Positions 8,629 through 15,993 of a stretch of 64,000 bases of DNA are shown here, piece by piece. A model generated the notes under the pieces. It did not search any database and was not told where the DNA came from. It saw nothing but the letters and a program-made list of their open reading frames with translations. How positions within the stretch are numbered: the first letter of the stretch is position 1; every line of letters begins with the position of its first letter. This DNA is from JASMTM01 sp964441735 (GTDB lineage: Bacteria; Thermotogota; Thermotogae; Petrotogales; Kosmotogaceae), in contig CAYTVB010000006.1 in the NCBI GenBank assembly GCA_964441735.1, positions 1 through 64,000 on the forward strand, given 5' to 3'. The translations under genes were made by a program, and so were the position numbers.

Positions 8629-9576
8629 TTATGTAATTCCAAATTTCTTAAAACTTCTTTTTAAACTGTTTTTTGCTTCGCTCATTAATGCATTTAGAAG
8701 TTCCTCAACTGTTGTAACTTCGTTTATTAACCCTGCTGTTTGTCCTGACATAAATGATCCATTTTGCTCGTCTCCATTTTTGCAAGCCTTTTCAAGGCTC
8801 CTAATTAGCATTTTTTCAACATCCTCTGGAGAAGAAAATTCAGCTTCTTTTACTTTCCTGGCAAAACCCGTTTTAAGTACACGAACCGGATGACCGAGTG
8901 ATTTGCCTGTTATTATGGTACCTCGAATATTTGATTTAATAATGCGTTGTTTGTATTTCTCATGGGCTTCACATTCTCTCGTCGTGATAAACGCTGTTCC
9001 CAGCTGTACACCTTCTACACCCATGGCAAGCAGACCTGCAATTGCTACACCCGAGCCAATACCCCCGGCTGCTATAACGGGAACACTTACCGTATTTAAC
9101 AGTTTTTGTACTAAAACCAGCGTTGTTACATCACCTATATGTCCTCCACATTCCATTCCTTCTCCTATTACAGCATCAGCTCCATAATTTTCACACCTTT
9201 TTGCCAGGCTGTCAGAGGAGACAACAGTGAATACCTTAACTTTGCCTTCCTTTAATTTTTCTATGTATTTTCCAGGATTACCGGCAGCCAATATAACAAC
9301 AGGTACATTTTCATCTATCACCACTTCAATTAGTTTGTCAAAATGTGGATTGAGCATTATCAGGTTTACAGCAAAGGGTTTATTTGTTAATTCTCTTATT
9401 TCTCTTATTTCCTGTCTCACTTCTTCCGGTCCACGGCTTCCTGTACCTATTGTTCCAAGAGCTCCGCACTCTGAAATTTCAGCGGCGAGTTTGGGCGTTC
9501 CTACCCATGCCATTCCGCCTTCAATTATCGGAAAATCAATATCCAGCATCTCTGTCAATCTCGTTTTAATGATCAT
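8629..9576 (-). CDS. fabK: FMN-dependent enoyl-ACP reductase II
   Basis: Reduces trans-2-enoyl-ACP to acyl-ACP, the last step of each elongation cycle. The 315-residue TIM-barrel protein belongs to the FabK/nitronate monooxygenase flavoprotein family: PIIEGGMAWVG at the N-terminus, GMECGGHIG near 141 and AAGGIGSG plus GVEGVQLGT for FMN phosphate binding. Nitronate monooxygenases look similar, but the location between fabZ and fabD strongly favours FabK. Its start (ATG after GGAGG) overlaps the end of fabZ by 11 bases, implying translational coupling. FabK is structurally unlike FabI, and no fabI is in the window. Confidence 0.92.
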   Translation of the reverse strand: MIIKTRLTEMLDIDFPIIEGGMAWVGTPKLAAEISECGALGTIGTGSRGPEEVRQEIREIRELTNKPFAVNLIMLNPHFDKLIEVVIDENVPVVILAAGNPGKYIEKLKEGKVKVFTVVSSDSLAKRCENYGADAVIGEGMECGGHIGDVTTLVLVQKLLNTVSVPVIAAGGIGSGVAIAGLLAMGVEGVQLGTAFITTRECEAHEKYKQRIIKSNIRGTIITGKSLGHPVRVLKTGFARKVKEAEFSSPEDVEKMLIRSLEKACKNGDEQNGSFMSGQTAGLINEVTTVEELLNALMSEAKNSLKRSFKKFGIT

Positions 9577-10003
9577 TTTTATCCTCCAATAATTTGTATC
9601 CTACTGTTATTGTCGCTTCAGTACATACGTTCTCGTTAACTTCAACAGTACCCGCCAGTTTATATATATTTAGCTTTGACCCATTCAAATTAACTCTGTA
9701 GATTATTTGATCTCCAGGAAATACGCTTGAACGAAATTTGGCTTTTTCTATTCCAAGGAACAATGGCAAAACCTTCTGCTTTATATTTTTCATAAGCATT
9801 ATTCCTGCGCACTGTGCAATACCTTCAATCTGAATCACTCCAGGTACCATAGGGTATGAAGGAAAATGACCTCTCAGATAAGGTTCATTAATACTGACGT
9901 TTTTCATTGCAACTATCTTTTTTTCATCTACTTCAATAACCCTGTCTACAAAAAGGAAGGGATATCTGTGTGGCAAAACCGACATTATTTCATTAATTTC
10001 CAT
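9566..10003 (-). CDS. fabZ: 3-hydroxyacyl-ACP dehydratase
   Basis: Dehydrates 3-hydroxyacyl-ACP to enoyl-ACP. The 145-residue hot-dog-fold protein has the N-terminal PHRYPFLFVDRV, the catalytic His in LRGHFPSYPMVPGV near residue 48, and the Glu in QIEGIAQ near 62. Length and motifs match FabZ rather than the longer FabA isomerase. The start is ATG after GAGAGGA. It follows fabF by 18 bases and overlaps fabK by 11. Confidence 0.95.
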   Translation of the reverse strand: MEINEIMSVLPHRYPFLFVDRVIEVDEKKIVAMKNVSINEPYLRGHFPSYPMVPGVIQIEGIAQCAGIMLMKNIKQKVLPLFLGIEKAKFRSSVFPGDQIIYRVNLNGSKLNIYKLAGTVEVNENVCTEATITVGYKLLEDKNDH

Positions 10004-10021
10004 AAGTTCATTCCTCTCAGC

Positions 10022-11254
10022 TCATTTAGAAGAATATAAAACTGAAACATTATGTCCACCGAAACCAAAAGAATTTTTTAGTATTTTCGTTGTTTTCTCG
10101 TTTATGGTTTTTGGTGCAAATTTTATTCCTTCCATTTGTTCATCAATGTTTTTCAATGAAGGCATCCCATGAATAAATGAGTTTTTGCTCTCCAATATGC
10201 TTGCGATCAATTCAATGGCACCCGCAGCTCCCAGTGAATGACCGATCAGTGACTTTGTTGACTGAACATAAGGTTTATTTGAGTATTCACCAAATACTTT
10301 TTTGATAGCGAGCAGTTCTGATTTATCTCCTGTGGGTGTACCGGTCGCATGACAGTTTATTAGATCAATTTCTTCAGGTTTTGCTTTTGAATCTTCCAGG
10401 CATTTATTCATACATATCGCTGCACCTTTTCCAGTTGGTTCGGTGGCACTGATATGATATGCGTCACCTGACATTCCAAAACCTTTAATATGTCCGTAGA
10501 TATCTGCTTTTCTTTCTTTTGCATGTTCTTCTGACTCAAGAACCAGAACACCCGCTCCTTCAGACATTACGAAACCATCCCGTTCTTTGTCAAAGGGTCT
10601 GCTTGCTTGTTCAGGGTTGTCGTTATTTGAAGATAGTGCTCTCATATTGGAAAAAGCTGCAATCGCCAGTTCATTGATGGAAGCCTCTGCACCACCGGTT
10701 ATTACAACATCAACATAGCCATGACGTATTAACATTGAAGAAAGGGCAATGGCATGAAGCGATGAAGCACAGGCGCTAATTACAGAAACATTTGGTCCCC
10801 TGAGTCCATGGTGAATGGCAACAATCCCTGATACCATATCCGGAATCATCATTGGAATAAGAAAGGGACTCACTGTCTTTGGACCGTTATCAAAATACTT
10901 TTTACTCTCTGCGAATAAGGTTTTAAACCCTCCAATACCTGAACTTATAGTGACAGCGGCATATTCTTTCCAGTTACCATTTTCATCAAGTTCAGAATCT
11001 TCAATTGCTTCCTTTGCAGCTATCAAAGCAAGTTTTAAAACCCTATCATATCTTTTTGATGCCCTTCCTAAATCTATAATCTCTGATAATTCCTTTTTAA
11101 TCTCTCCTGCAATTTGCGCCTTGTGGTTTTCAGCATTGAATTGTTTTATTTTGTCAATGCCAACATTCATTTCCTTCAAGGATTTAGTGAATTCGTCTAT
11201 ATTTGTGGCGACAGAATTTATCGTTCCTATACCGGTAATTACTACGTTATTCAT
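10022..11254 (-). CDS. fabF: 3-oxoacyl-ACP synthase II
   Basis: Condenses malonyl-ACP with acyl-ACP. The 410-residue thiolase-fold enzyme carries the active-site Cys in SACASSLHA (near 162), the first His in NCHATGTPTGD (near 302) and the second in SLIGHSLGAAG (near 338), plus the C-terminal NSFGFGGHN. This Cys-His-His triad is the FabF/FabB pattern. It is the first enzyme gene of the operon, with 55 bases between it and the tetR stop; that gap holds an operator-like site at 11278-11292. The ribosome site GGGGGT is about 10 bases from the ATG. No fabH, fabG or acc genes are in the window. Confidence 0.96.
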   Translation of the reverse strand: MNNVVITGIGTINSVATNIDEFTKSLKEMNVGIDKIKQFNAENHKAQIAGEIKKELSEIIDLGRASKRYDRVLKLALIAAKEAIEDSELDENGNWKEYAAVTISSGIGGFKTLFAESKKYFDNGPKTVSPFLIPMMIPDMVSGIVAIHHGLRGPNVSVISACASSLHAIALSSMLIRHGYVDVVITGGAEASINELAIAAFSNMRALSSNNDNPEQASRPFDKERDGFVMSEGAGVLVLESEEHAKERKADIYGHIKGFGMSGDAYHISATEPTGKGAAICMNKCLEDSKAKPEEIDLINCHATGTPTGDKSELLAIKKVFGEYSNKPYVQSTKSLIGHSLGAAGAIELIASILESKNSFIHGMPSLKNIDEQMEGIKFAPKTINEKTTKILKNSFGFGGHNVSVLYSSK

Positions 11255-11277
11255 GGCTGAATGTACCCCCTTTTATA

Positions 11278-11292
11278 ATGACTAACGGTCAC
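11278..11292. promoter_or_regulatory. Second TetR-operator-like site, before fabF
   Basis: ATGACT-AAC-GGTCAC has the same 6-3-6 architecture as the site before tetR and matches 10 of its 12 arm positions. A TATAAA-like -10 for fabF lies beside it on the minus strand (near 11273-11278). This suggests an internal, repressible promoter for the enzyme genes. Confidence 0.5.
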
Positions 11293-11309
11293 CATAAGAC
11301 CAAAAAAAT

Positions 11310-11948
11310 TTACGAACTAATAAGCTGCCTTTCCAGTTCAATATACATATCAATAAGACTGTCCGCATCGATTTTAGCAAAATCTTTAAATATGGGTTCT
11401 TTGAGCTTCGACAGTTCTATCATACCTACCGTTTTACACCATAAAAGCACCGATAGATGTGTTGGTTTAATATCATTTCTTATTGATCCGTCTTCTACAC
11501 CTTCTTTAATGCATTTCAACAAGTATTTACAGATACGTCCACTTTTCATGTACGCGGCAATAACACTTGAGTTAGATTCTTTGAAATTTACAGGTTCCGC
11601 GTGGTAATCAATCAGAAATTTATGGTAATTTGGGTAATCTCCTGCAAAGGATATATATGTTCTTGCGAGTGCAAGTACCTTTTCAATGCCATTTTCATAA
11701 TTTCTTGAATTTGCAATATTTGAGAATTTCTTTACCAGAATATCAAGAGCCCTATTTCCGACAGCATAATAAAGATCTCTTTTTGTTTGAAAATAGATGT
11801 AAAGTGTCCCCTTGGCTATTTCTGCTTCCAGAGCGATATCACTCATAGAGGTGTTTGTATATCCCTTGAAGAAAAACACCCGTTCTGCTGCATCTATTAT
11901 TTCATTCTTCTTTTTTCTTTTTGTTGAATCATCATAGACAATGGGCAA
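11310..11948 (-). CDS. TetR-family transcriptional regulator of the fab operon
   Basis: A one-component repressor of about 212 residues. The N-terminal helix-turn-helix is clear (IIDAAERVFFFKGYTNTSMS, then IAKGTLYIYFQTKRDLY), and the C-terminal ligand-binding domain is variable as usual. A GTG nine bases upstream would touch the AGGAG at 11957-11961, so TTG at 11948, 8 bases after AGGAG, is the better start. The gene heads the fatty-acid operon, and palindromes lie at its promoter and before fabF, so it probably represses itself and fab genes in response to an acyl-CoA or acyl-ACP (inference). FabR, FadR-like and FabT-like systems behave this way; FabT is MarR-type, so this is not FabT. Confidence 0.88.
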   Translation of the reverse strand: MPIVYDDSTKRKKKNEIIDAAERVFFFKGYTNTSMSDIALEAEIAKGTLYIYFQTKRDLYYAVGNRALDILVKKFSNIANSRNYENGIEKVLALARTYISFAGDYPNYHKFLIDYHAEPVNFKESNSSVIAAYMKSGRICKYLLKCIKEGVEDGSIRNDIKPTHLSVLLWCKTVGMIELSKLKEPIFKDFAKIDADSLIDMYIELERQLISS

Positions 11949-11964
11949 AATTCTCACTCCTATA

Positions 11965-11979
11965 ATGACCGGTGGTCAT
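11965..11979. promoter_or_regulatory. TetR operator candidate before tetR
   Basis: ATGACC-GGT-GGTCAT is a perfect dyad (6-bp arms, 3-base centre). It sits between the tetR promoter (-10 at 11991-11996) and its ribosome site, about where a bound repressor would block initiation. Confidence 0.65.
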
Positions 11980-11990
11980 CATTAAAATCG

Positions 11991-12020
11991 ATAATATCAT
12001 ATGACATCTGTAAATGTCAA
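11991..12020 (-). promoter_or_regulatory. Strong promoter for tetR-fab
   Basis: TTGACA (12015-12020 on the minus strand) and TATTAT (11991-11996) are 18 bases apart. A second dyad, TGACAT-N6-ATGTCA (12002-12007 and 12014-12019), overlaps the -35 box and spacer. Confidence 0.65.
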
Positions 12021-12053
12021 GCTAAAGCCCTTTTCACAATGAAACAAATCTTT

Positions 12054-12083
12054 TTGTATTTCGATTTATTCCAGTTGTTATAA
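12054..12083 (+). promoter_or_regulatory. Promoter for the VOC-family gene
   Basis: TTGTAT (12054-12059) and TATAAT (12078-12083) with an 18-base spacer, 30 bases upstream of the ATG at 12114. It is divergent from the tetR promoter. Confidence 0.5.
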
Positions 12084-12113
12084 TTGTATTGAGAATAACC
12101 TGGAGGTGGAATC

Positions 12114-12470
12114 ATGAAATGGCAGGGTCTGATCAATTTCTATGGAACCGATGATCTTGAAAAAACAACAGCGTTTTATGAAGGTATACTTGAACTTGAA
12201 TTGATCAAAGATCAGGGAAAATGCAGAATTTTCAGCGTGCCCGGAGGCGGAGCTCTTGGTTTTTGCATTCATATGAACATAACTACTAAAAATAAATCAC
12301 CAATCATAACATTATTGTCAGATAATGTTGATGGTGCCTATCAGAAACTGATAGAAAGAGGATACAGGGTTCCTCATAAACCTGTTTTGAACGAAGAATT
12401 CAAAATCTATCACTTTTTTACAAGAGACCCTTCAGGCTATACTGTCGAAATACAAAAATTTCTTGATTGA
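12114..12470 (+). CDS. VOC-family (glyoxalase/bleomycin-resistance fold) protein
   Basis: A 118-residue single VOC domain. The start WQGLINFYGTDDLEKTTAFY, the central ITLLSDNVDGAYQKLIERGY and the end TRDPSGYTVEIQKFL with the typical metal-ligand Glu in VEIQ are diagnostic of the fold. Members act as lyases, dioxygenases, isomerases or drug binders, often as dimers; which applies here cannot be told. It begins at ATG behind CTGGAGGTGG. It is divergent from tetR and convergent with the ArsR-type gene, with only 7 bases between the two stops. Confidence 0.8.
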   Translation: MKWQGLINFYGTDDLEKTTAFYEGILELELIKDQGKCRIFSVPGGGALGFCIHMNITTKNKSPIITLLSDNVDGAYQKLIERGYRVPHKPVLNEEFKIYHFFTRDPSGYTVEIQKFLD

Positions 12471-12477
12471 ATGGCAA

Positions 12478-13584
12478 TCATTGTTCGTCTGTTAACAATC
12501 TCTCAAGCGCACTGCTTGCCTTTTCTCTAATAATTTTTTTATCACAATAAAGTGAATGCTTCATATCATCTTCCAATTCACTTTTTACCAATCCCGACCT
12601 TGTCAACTGATTTATATGGACATGAACTTCTCTGGTTGTTAACTTCAGTTTCTTTGCAAGTTTGGTTACAGTTGTTTTCCCTTTAAACAGTTCTCTCAAA
12701 ATTCTTATCCGTTCAGGGTGTCCCATCGCTTCAAACACCTGTGCACAGCTCTCTGTTTCGGATTCTTCGATATCCATAAATTCCATTCTGTCATAACCAA
12801 TAACAAAGGCATGCCCTTTTTTATCCAGTTGCAACGTAGCGCTCGCTGCCATAATTCCAAGATAATACGAAGCACCAAGGTAAATTGTTTCATTTTTAAC
12901 TTTTTCTGATGAACTTAAAGATAACTTTTCTACCGCTGTTTTTGCATCCGTCGGTACTCTTCGCTTCAATTCTTCGAGTTTTTCTTCGTTGTTCTGTTTA
13001 ATGTTATCCTCCAGATCGGCAAAGACATTCTCGTAGAACCATTCAAGACAAGAAATATAGTCTTCCTTCATTTGTTCCGGGTCATCGAAGAAATCAAGTA
13101 GATTTGCTTTTTCTGATGCAGAGTGAATAGTTTTTTCTGTGATAAAGATGAGGGTTTCCTTTTCATCTGATGTTAGTCGATTCACAAGTCTATCCAAAGA
13201 TGCGGGATCCTTTTCATCCATCTCTGCTCCAAAACCGCTGTAAAGAAAGTACTTCAAAATATCCTTTGCAGGTATCTTTTTCATGAAATCGATAAATTCT
13301 CTTGCTGTTTTTAGTTCGTTATTTTCTATGTATATCATGCAGGAAGCACCAAAAAATGTTTCGCAATTGAAAAATCTGTTTATCAAAGCTTTTATCCAGT
13401 CAGGCAAATTTTGCCTTTGTTCCTTTACCCACAGTTCCAGTTCATCATCAGGATGCAATTTTCCTTTGTATTTAGGGTAGGTATAGGTTTTGTTAAACAA
13501 TTCATGACAATTGATCCTGGCCATGCTGAATAAAAGATCATAAGCGGTTGAAGAAGTAAATTTCAATTTGTTATCAGAATTCAT
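12478..13584 (-). CDS. ArsR-type HTH regulator with large N-terminal domain
   Basis: About 368 residues. The last 90 are an ArsR-type winged helix (FEAMGHPERIRILRELFKGK, then VTKLAKKLKLTTREVHVHIN, with wing residues to LYCDKK). The preceding 270 or so residues are soluble, helical and acidic, and I do not recognise them beyond a resemblance to the variable regions of long ArsR-like regulators. There is no CxC metal site near the recognition helix, so it is probably not a classical metal sensor. An upstream in-frame start at 13641 is possible, but the exceptional GGAGGGAGG site (13591-13599) points to the ATG at 13584. It is divergent from the prepilin genes and may control them (inference). 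Confidence 0.75.
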   Translation of the reverse strand: MNSDNKLKFTSSTAYDLLFSMARINCHELFNKTYTYPKYKGKLHPDDELELWVKEQRQNLPDWIKALINRFFNCETFFGASCMIYIENNELKTAREFIDFMKKIPAKDILKYFLYSGFGAEMDEKDPASLDRLVNRLTSDEKETLIFITEKTIHSASEKANLLDFFDDPEQMKEDYISCLEWFYENVFADLEDNIKQNNEEKLEELKRRVPTDAKTAVEKLSLSSSEKVKNETIYLGASYYLGIMAASATLQLDKKGHAFVIGYDRMEFMDIEESETESCAQVFEAMGHPERIRILRELFKGKTTVTKLAKKLKLTTREVHVHINQLTRSGLVKSELEDDMKHSLYCDKKIIREKASSALERLLTDEQ

Positions 13585-13605
13585 AAAATCCCTCCCTCCG
13601 GGTTC

Positions 13606-13635
13606 TTGTTTGATTTTACCATTTTCTGGTATACT
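13606..13635 (+). promoter_or_regulatory. Promoter for the first prepilin gene
   Basis: TTGTTT (13606-13611) and TATACT (13630-13635) are 18 bases apart, and TGG before the -10 makes it extended-like. A transcript would carry an AT-rich leader of about 70 bases before the ATG at 13715. Confidence 0.5.
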
Positions 13636-13714
13636 AATCACATATATCGATTTTGTTATTTTTTATATTTATTTTTGTTGAGCTTTATATTTTTGATATT
13701 TTCCGGGGGCAGTA

Positions 13715-14206
13715 ATGAAAAATAAGGGTTTTTCTCTGGTTGAATTACTTATCGTTCTTTCAGTTATGGCAGCGCTAATCGCTGTGATGATTCCCATAGG
13801 AATGAATGCAATACGTAAATCAAAAGCTGTAAAGGTCGCAAGAAACCTTAAAAGTCTTGCTGAAACTGCTCAGAACATAATAATGATTGACGGGCTGAAA
13901 AATATTGAGAAAACTCAAGACATTTATAATTATATTAACAACAGGACAGAAGATTATAAGCTAAGAATTTTCGATACAGGTTCAGGAACTATTTACGTAT
14001 GTTCAATATATACCGGAACAGATGTTAGCACAAAAACAGTCTGTGAAATCCTACCAGATATTAAGTATGCAAACGAAGAATATAAGATTATTTCTGACTC
14101 AAGAGGTTACTTTTATATGGGTCAATTATCATATACTAGGACAGATAATCCAGCTATAGCGCCATTAGATAGTCTTTATTATTCAATAATAATAACATCA
14201 TATTGA
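13715..14206 (+). CDS. Type IV prepilin-like protein 1
   Basis: A 163-residue class III signal-peptide protein. After the short leader MKNKG comes the methylated Phe and the pilin helix (FSLVELLIVLSVMAALIAV), with Glu at mature position 5, as required for prepilin peptidase and assembly. The C-terminal 110 residues are divergent, with a Cys pair (YVCSIY and KTVCEIL) that could form the pilin disulfide loop. It would be inserted in the inner membrane and assembled into a pilus or pseudopilus. No assembly ATPase, PilC, PilD or secretin gene is in the window. The ribosome site is GGGGGC. A paralogue follows after 191 bases. Confidence 0.85.
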   Translation: MKNKGFSLVELLIVLSVMAALIAVMIPIGMNAIRKSKAVKVARNLKSLAETAQNIIMIDGLKNIEKTQDIYNYINNRTEDYKLRIFDTGSGTIYVCSIYTGTDVSTKTVCEILPDIKYANEEYKIISDSRGYFYMGQLSYTRTDNPAIAPLDSLYYSIIITSY

Positions 14207-14397
14207 CTCCGGAAATTGAATTCACAATAAATAGGTTAAATGGAAATAGATTTCAATTTTTAGATTTTAGATTATTTTCAATAAAATTCGCAAAGGCTTT
14301 TATTAGTCTTTTAGAATATTATTAAATATTTGATAGAAAACTGGCACAATATTGCATATATAAATATAGATACTAAACATCCTATAGGAGGGATAAT

Positions 14398-14823
14398 ATG
14401 ATAAGAAGAAAAAAAGGTTTTTCACTGGTTGAGTTACTAATCGTTCTCGCAGTCATGGCCGCACTGATAGCAACAATAACACCTGTTGCATTAAATGCTA
14501 TAAGGAAAGCAAGAGCGACAAAAGTTGCTCAAGATTTACAAGCTCTTGCCTCATCTTTTGAAAATTACGTATATGTAAATGATGCTGTACCTACCGCTTT
14601 TAGCCAGTTAGGCCGAGATATCGATGAAAGCGCATATGGTTTAGGATATACTTTAACCGATGGCTCATATCAAGTTACTGTTGGTGCAACGGGAAATGTT
14701 ACTTTATCAGCAGTCCAAGATGTTTTAAGCTCTGCAACAGATAGTGCATCTGAAACAATAGATGATTTTGGTGAAAATATTACTAGTGGAATATTCTATA
14801 ATTACGAGTTTCAAGTCTATTAA
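14398..14823 (+). CDS. Type IV prepilin-like protein 2
   Basis: A 141-residue prepilin: leader MIRRKKG, then FSLVELLIVLAVMAALIAT with Glu at mature position 5. The first 50 residues are nearly the same as in the gene at 13715 (shared AALIA, NAIRKA/S and KVA), while the rest is different and rich in Ser, Thr, Asp and Gly with no Cys. The pair looks like a tandem duplication that diverged at the exposed face. GGAGGG precedes the ATG. A strong terminator follows. The 191-base gap between the two genes is very AT-rich; I see no certain promoter in it. Confidence 0.87.
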   Translation: MIRRKKGFSLVELLIVLAVMAALIATITPVALNAIRKARATKVAQDLQALASSFENYVYVNDAVPTAFSQLGRDIDESAYGLGYTLTDGSYQVTVGATGNVTLSAVQDVLSSATDSASETIDDFGENITSGIFYNYEFQVY

Positions 14824-14840
14824 TCGACTCAATTAATAAC

Positions 14841-14867
14841 AAACCTCCCTTCGCGGGAGGTTTTTTT
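14841..14867 (+). terminator. Strong terminator after the prepilin genes
   Basis: AAACCTCCC (14841-14849), loop TTCGC, GGGAGGTTT (14855-14863) and an uninterrupted T run. This is a textbook intrinsic terminator. Confidence 0.93.
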
Positions 14868-14930
14868 ATGTCAAAATGGTTTATAGGTGATATAATGTGT
14901 CTAAAATAATTATGCAATGGAGGTCCTGCT

Positions 14931-15902
14931 ATGAAGTTTTTCTACGATGAACGACACAGACTTCACACACCAAAAAAGGAAATTGACAATGGCTACTGGA
15001 TTGAGAATCCCGACAAACCTGAACGAATTGATTTTATCAAGGATAGGTTGGAGAATTCTCTGGGCGTTGAATTTGATAAACCACGAAAATACAGCTCCTC
15101 TCATGTTTATCTGGCCCATGATGTTGAATATGTCAAATGGTTGAAAGACAAATCAGAAAAGACAGCACCCGGACACGAGTATTTTCCCGAAGTATTCGGT
15201 TACGACAGGATTTTTGATACAGGAACACCCATCACAAACAGCTGTTACGATATAGGGCTTTCTTCAGTTTCAACTGCTCTTACAGCTACTGAAGAGGTAT
15301 TGAAAGGAAGAGAAAAAGTTACATACGCACTATGCAGACCACCGGGACATCACGCATCACAATCCTTTGGTGGTGGTTATTGTTATTTCAACAATGCTGC
15401 CATATCGGCAAAATTTTATCAAAAGCATACTAAATCAAATGTTGCTATTATTGATATAGACGTTCATCATGGAAATGGCACCCAGGATATTTTCTATCGT
15501 GATCCAACGGTGTTATTTGTTTCCATTCACGGAACCCCCGAGCTTTTCTACCCGTGGATAAGCGGTTTTGAATGGGAGATAGGTGAAGATGAAGGAAAGG
15601 GATATAATTTTAACTTCCCCCTACCCGGTAAAACAACTGGAGAAACCTATATGAAAACACTTGAAAAGGCGTACGAAGAGATAGATGATTATTCTCCATC
15701 AGCTCTGTTCGTTTCACTGGGACTGGATATCCACAAGGATGATCCCTACAATATTTTCAGCCTTACAGATGACGATCTTTACGCGATTGGCAAATTCTTT
15801 GACAATCTGAATCTACCAATGATTTTGATACAGGAAGGTGGTTATAACCCTCAATCCAACGCAACCGCCGCTGAATCATTTATGAAGGCTATTATTAAGT
15901 AG
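14931..15902 (+). CDS. HDAC-superfamily deacetylase (acetylpolyamine amidohydrolase-like)
   Basis: A zinc hydrolase of 323 residues of the arginase/deacetylase fold. The active-site HH pair is in CRPPGHHAS near residue 141, the zinc ligands in IDIDVHHGNGTQ near 180 (Asp and His) and in SLGLDIHKDDP near 264 (Asp), and the late GGYNPQ loop is present. The long L1 segment and C-terminal length fit bacterial acetylpolyamine amidohydrolases, which remove acetyl groups from acetylspermidine or acetylputrescine; acetoin-utilisation AcuC and deacetylases are alternatives. Thermophiles often make unusual polyamines, so a polyamine role is plausible (inference). ATG follows GGAGG. The next gene has its own promoter. 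Confidence 0.85.
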   Translation: MKFFYDERHRLHTPKKEIDNGYWIENPDKPERIDFIKDRLENSLGVEFDKPRKYSSSHVYLAHDVEYVKWLKDKSEKTAPGHEYFPEVFGYDRIFDTGTPITNSCYDIGLSSVSTALTATEEVLKGREKVTYALCRPPGHHASQSFGGGYCYFNNAAISAKFYQKHTKSNVAIIDIDVHHGNGTQDIFYRDPTVLFVSIHGTPELFYPWISGFEWEIGEDEGKGYNFNFPLPGKTTGETYMKTLEKAYEEIDDYSPSALFVSLGLDIHKDDPYNIFSLTDDDLYAIGKFFDNLNLPMILIQEGGYNPQSNATAAESFMKAIIK

Positions 15903-15916
15903 TTCAAAAATTTTTT

Positions 15917-15944
15917 TTGAAAAATAGAAAAAATATATTACAAT
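15917..15944 (+). promoter_or_regulatory. Promoter for the lipase-like gene
   Basis: TTGAAA (15917-15922) and TACAAT (15939-15944) with a 16-base spacer, in the 91-base gap after the amidohydrolase gene. Confidence 0.5.
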
Positions 15945-15946
15945 AC

Positions 15947-15968
15947 ATGTAACTAAAAATTGTTACAT
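15947..15968. promoter_or_regulatory. Perfect operator-like dyad ATGTAAC-N8-GTTACAT
   Basis: Two 7-base arms (15947-15953 and 15962-15968) are exact inverted repeats around TAAAAATT. The dyad covers the expected transcription start of the lipase-like gene and ends 25 bases before its ATG, the usual place for a repressor. It lacks a GC-rich stem and T run, so it is not a terminator. The regulator is unknown. Confidence 0.6.
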
Positions 15969-15993
15969 CTTTCTATGTTTATGGAGGAAAATT

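Noticed and set aside
14342..14356. Sigma-54-like TGGCAC...TTGCA before the second prepilin gene, as for pilins in Pseudomonas
   Set aside because: The spacing is 4 bases instead of the strict 5, and no sigma-54 activator or rpoN is in the window.
14207..14397. Third, broken prepilin gene between the two prepilins
   Set aside because: The 191-base gap is AT-rich with stops in all frames and no FSLVELL-like coding trace.
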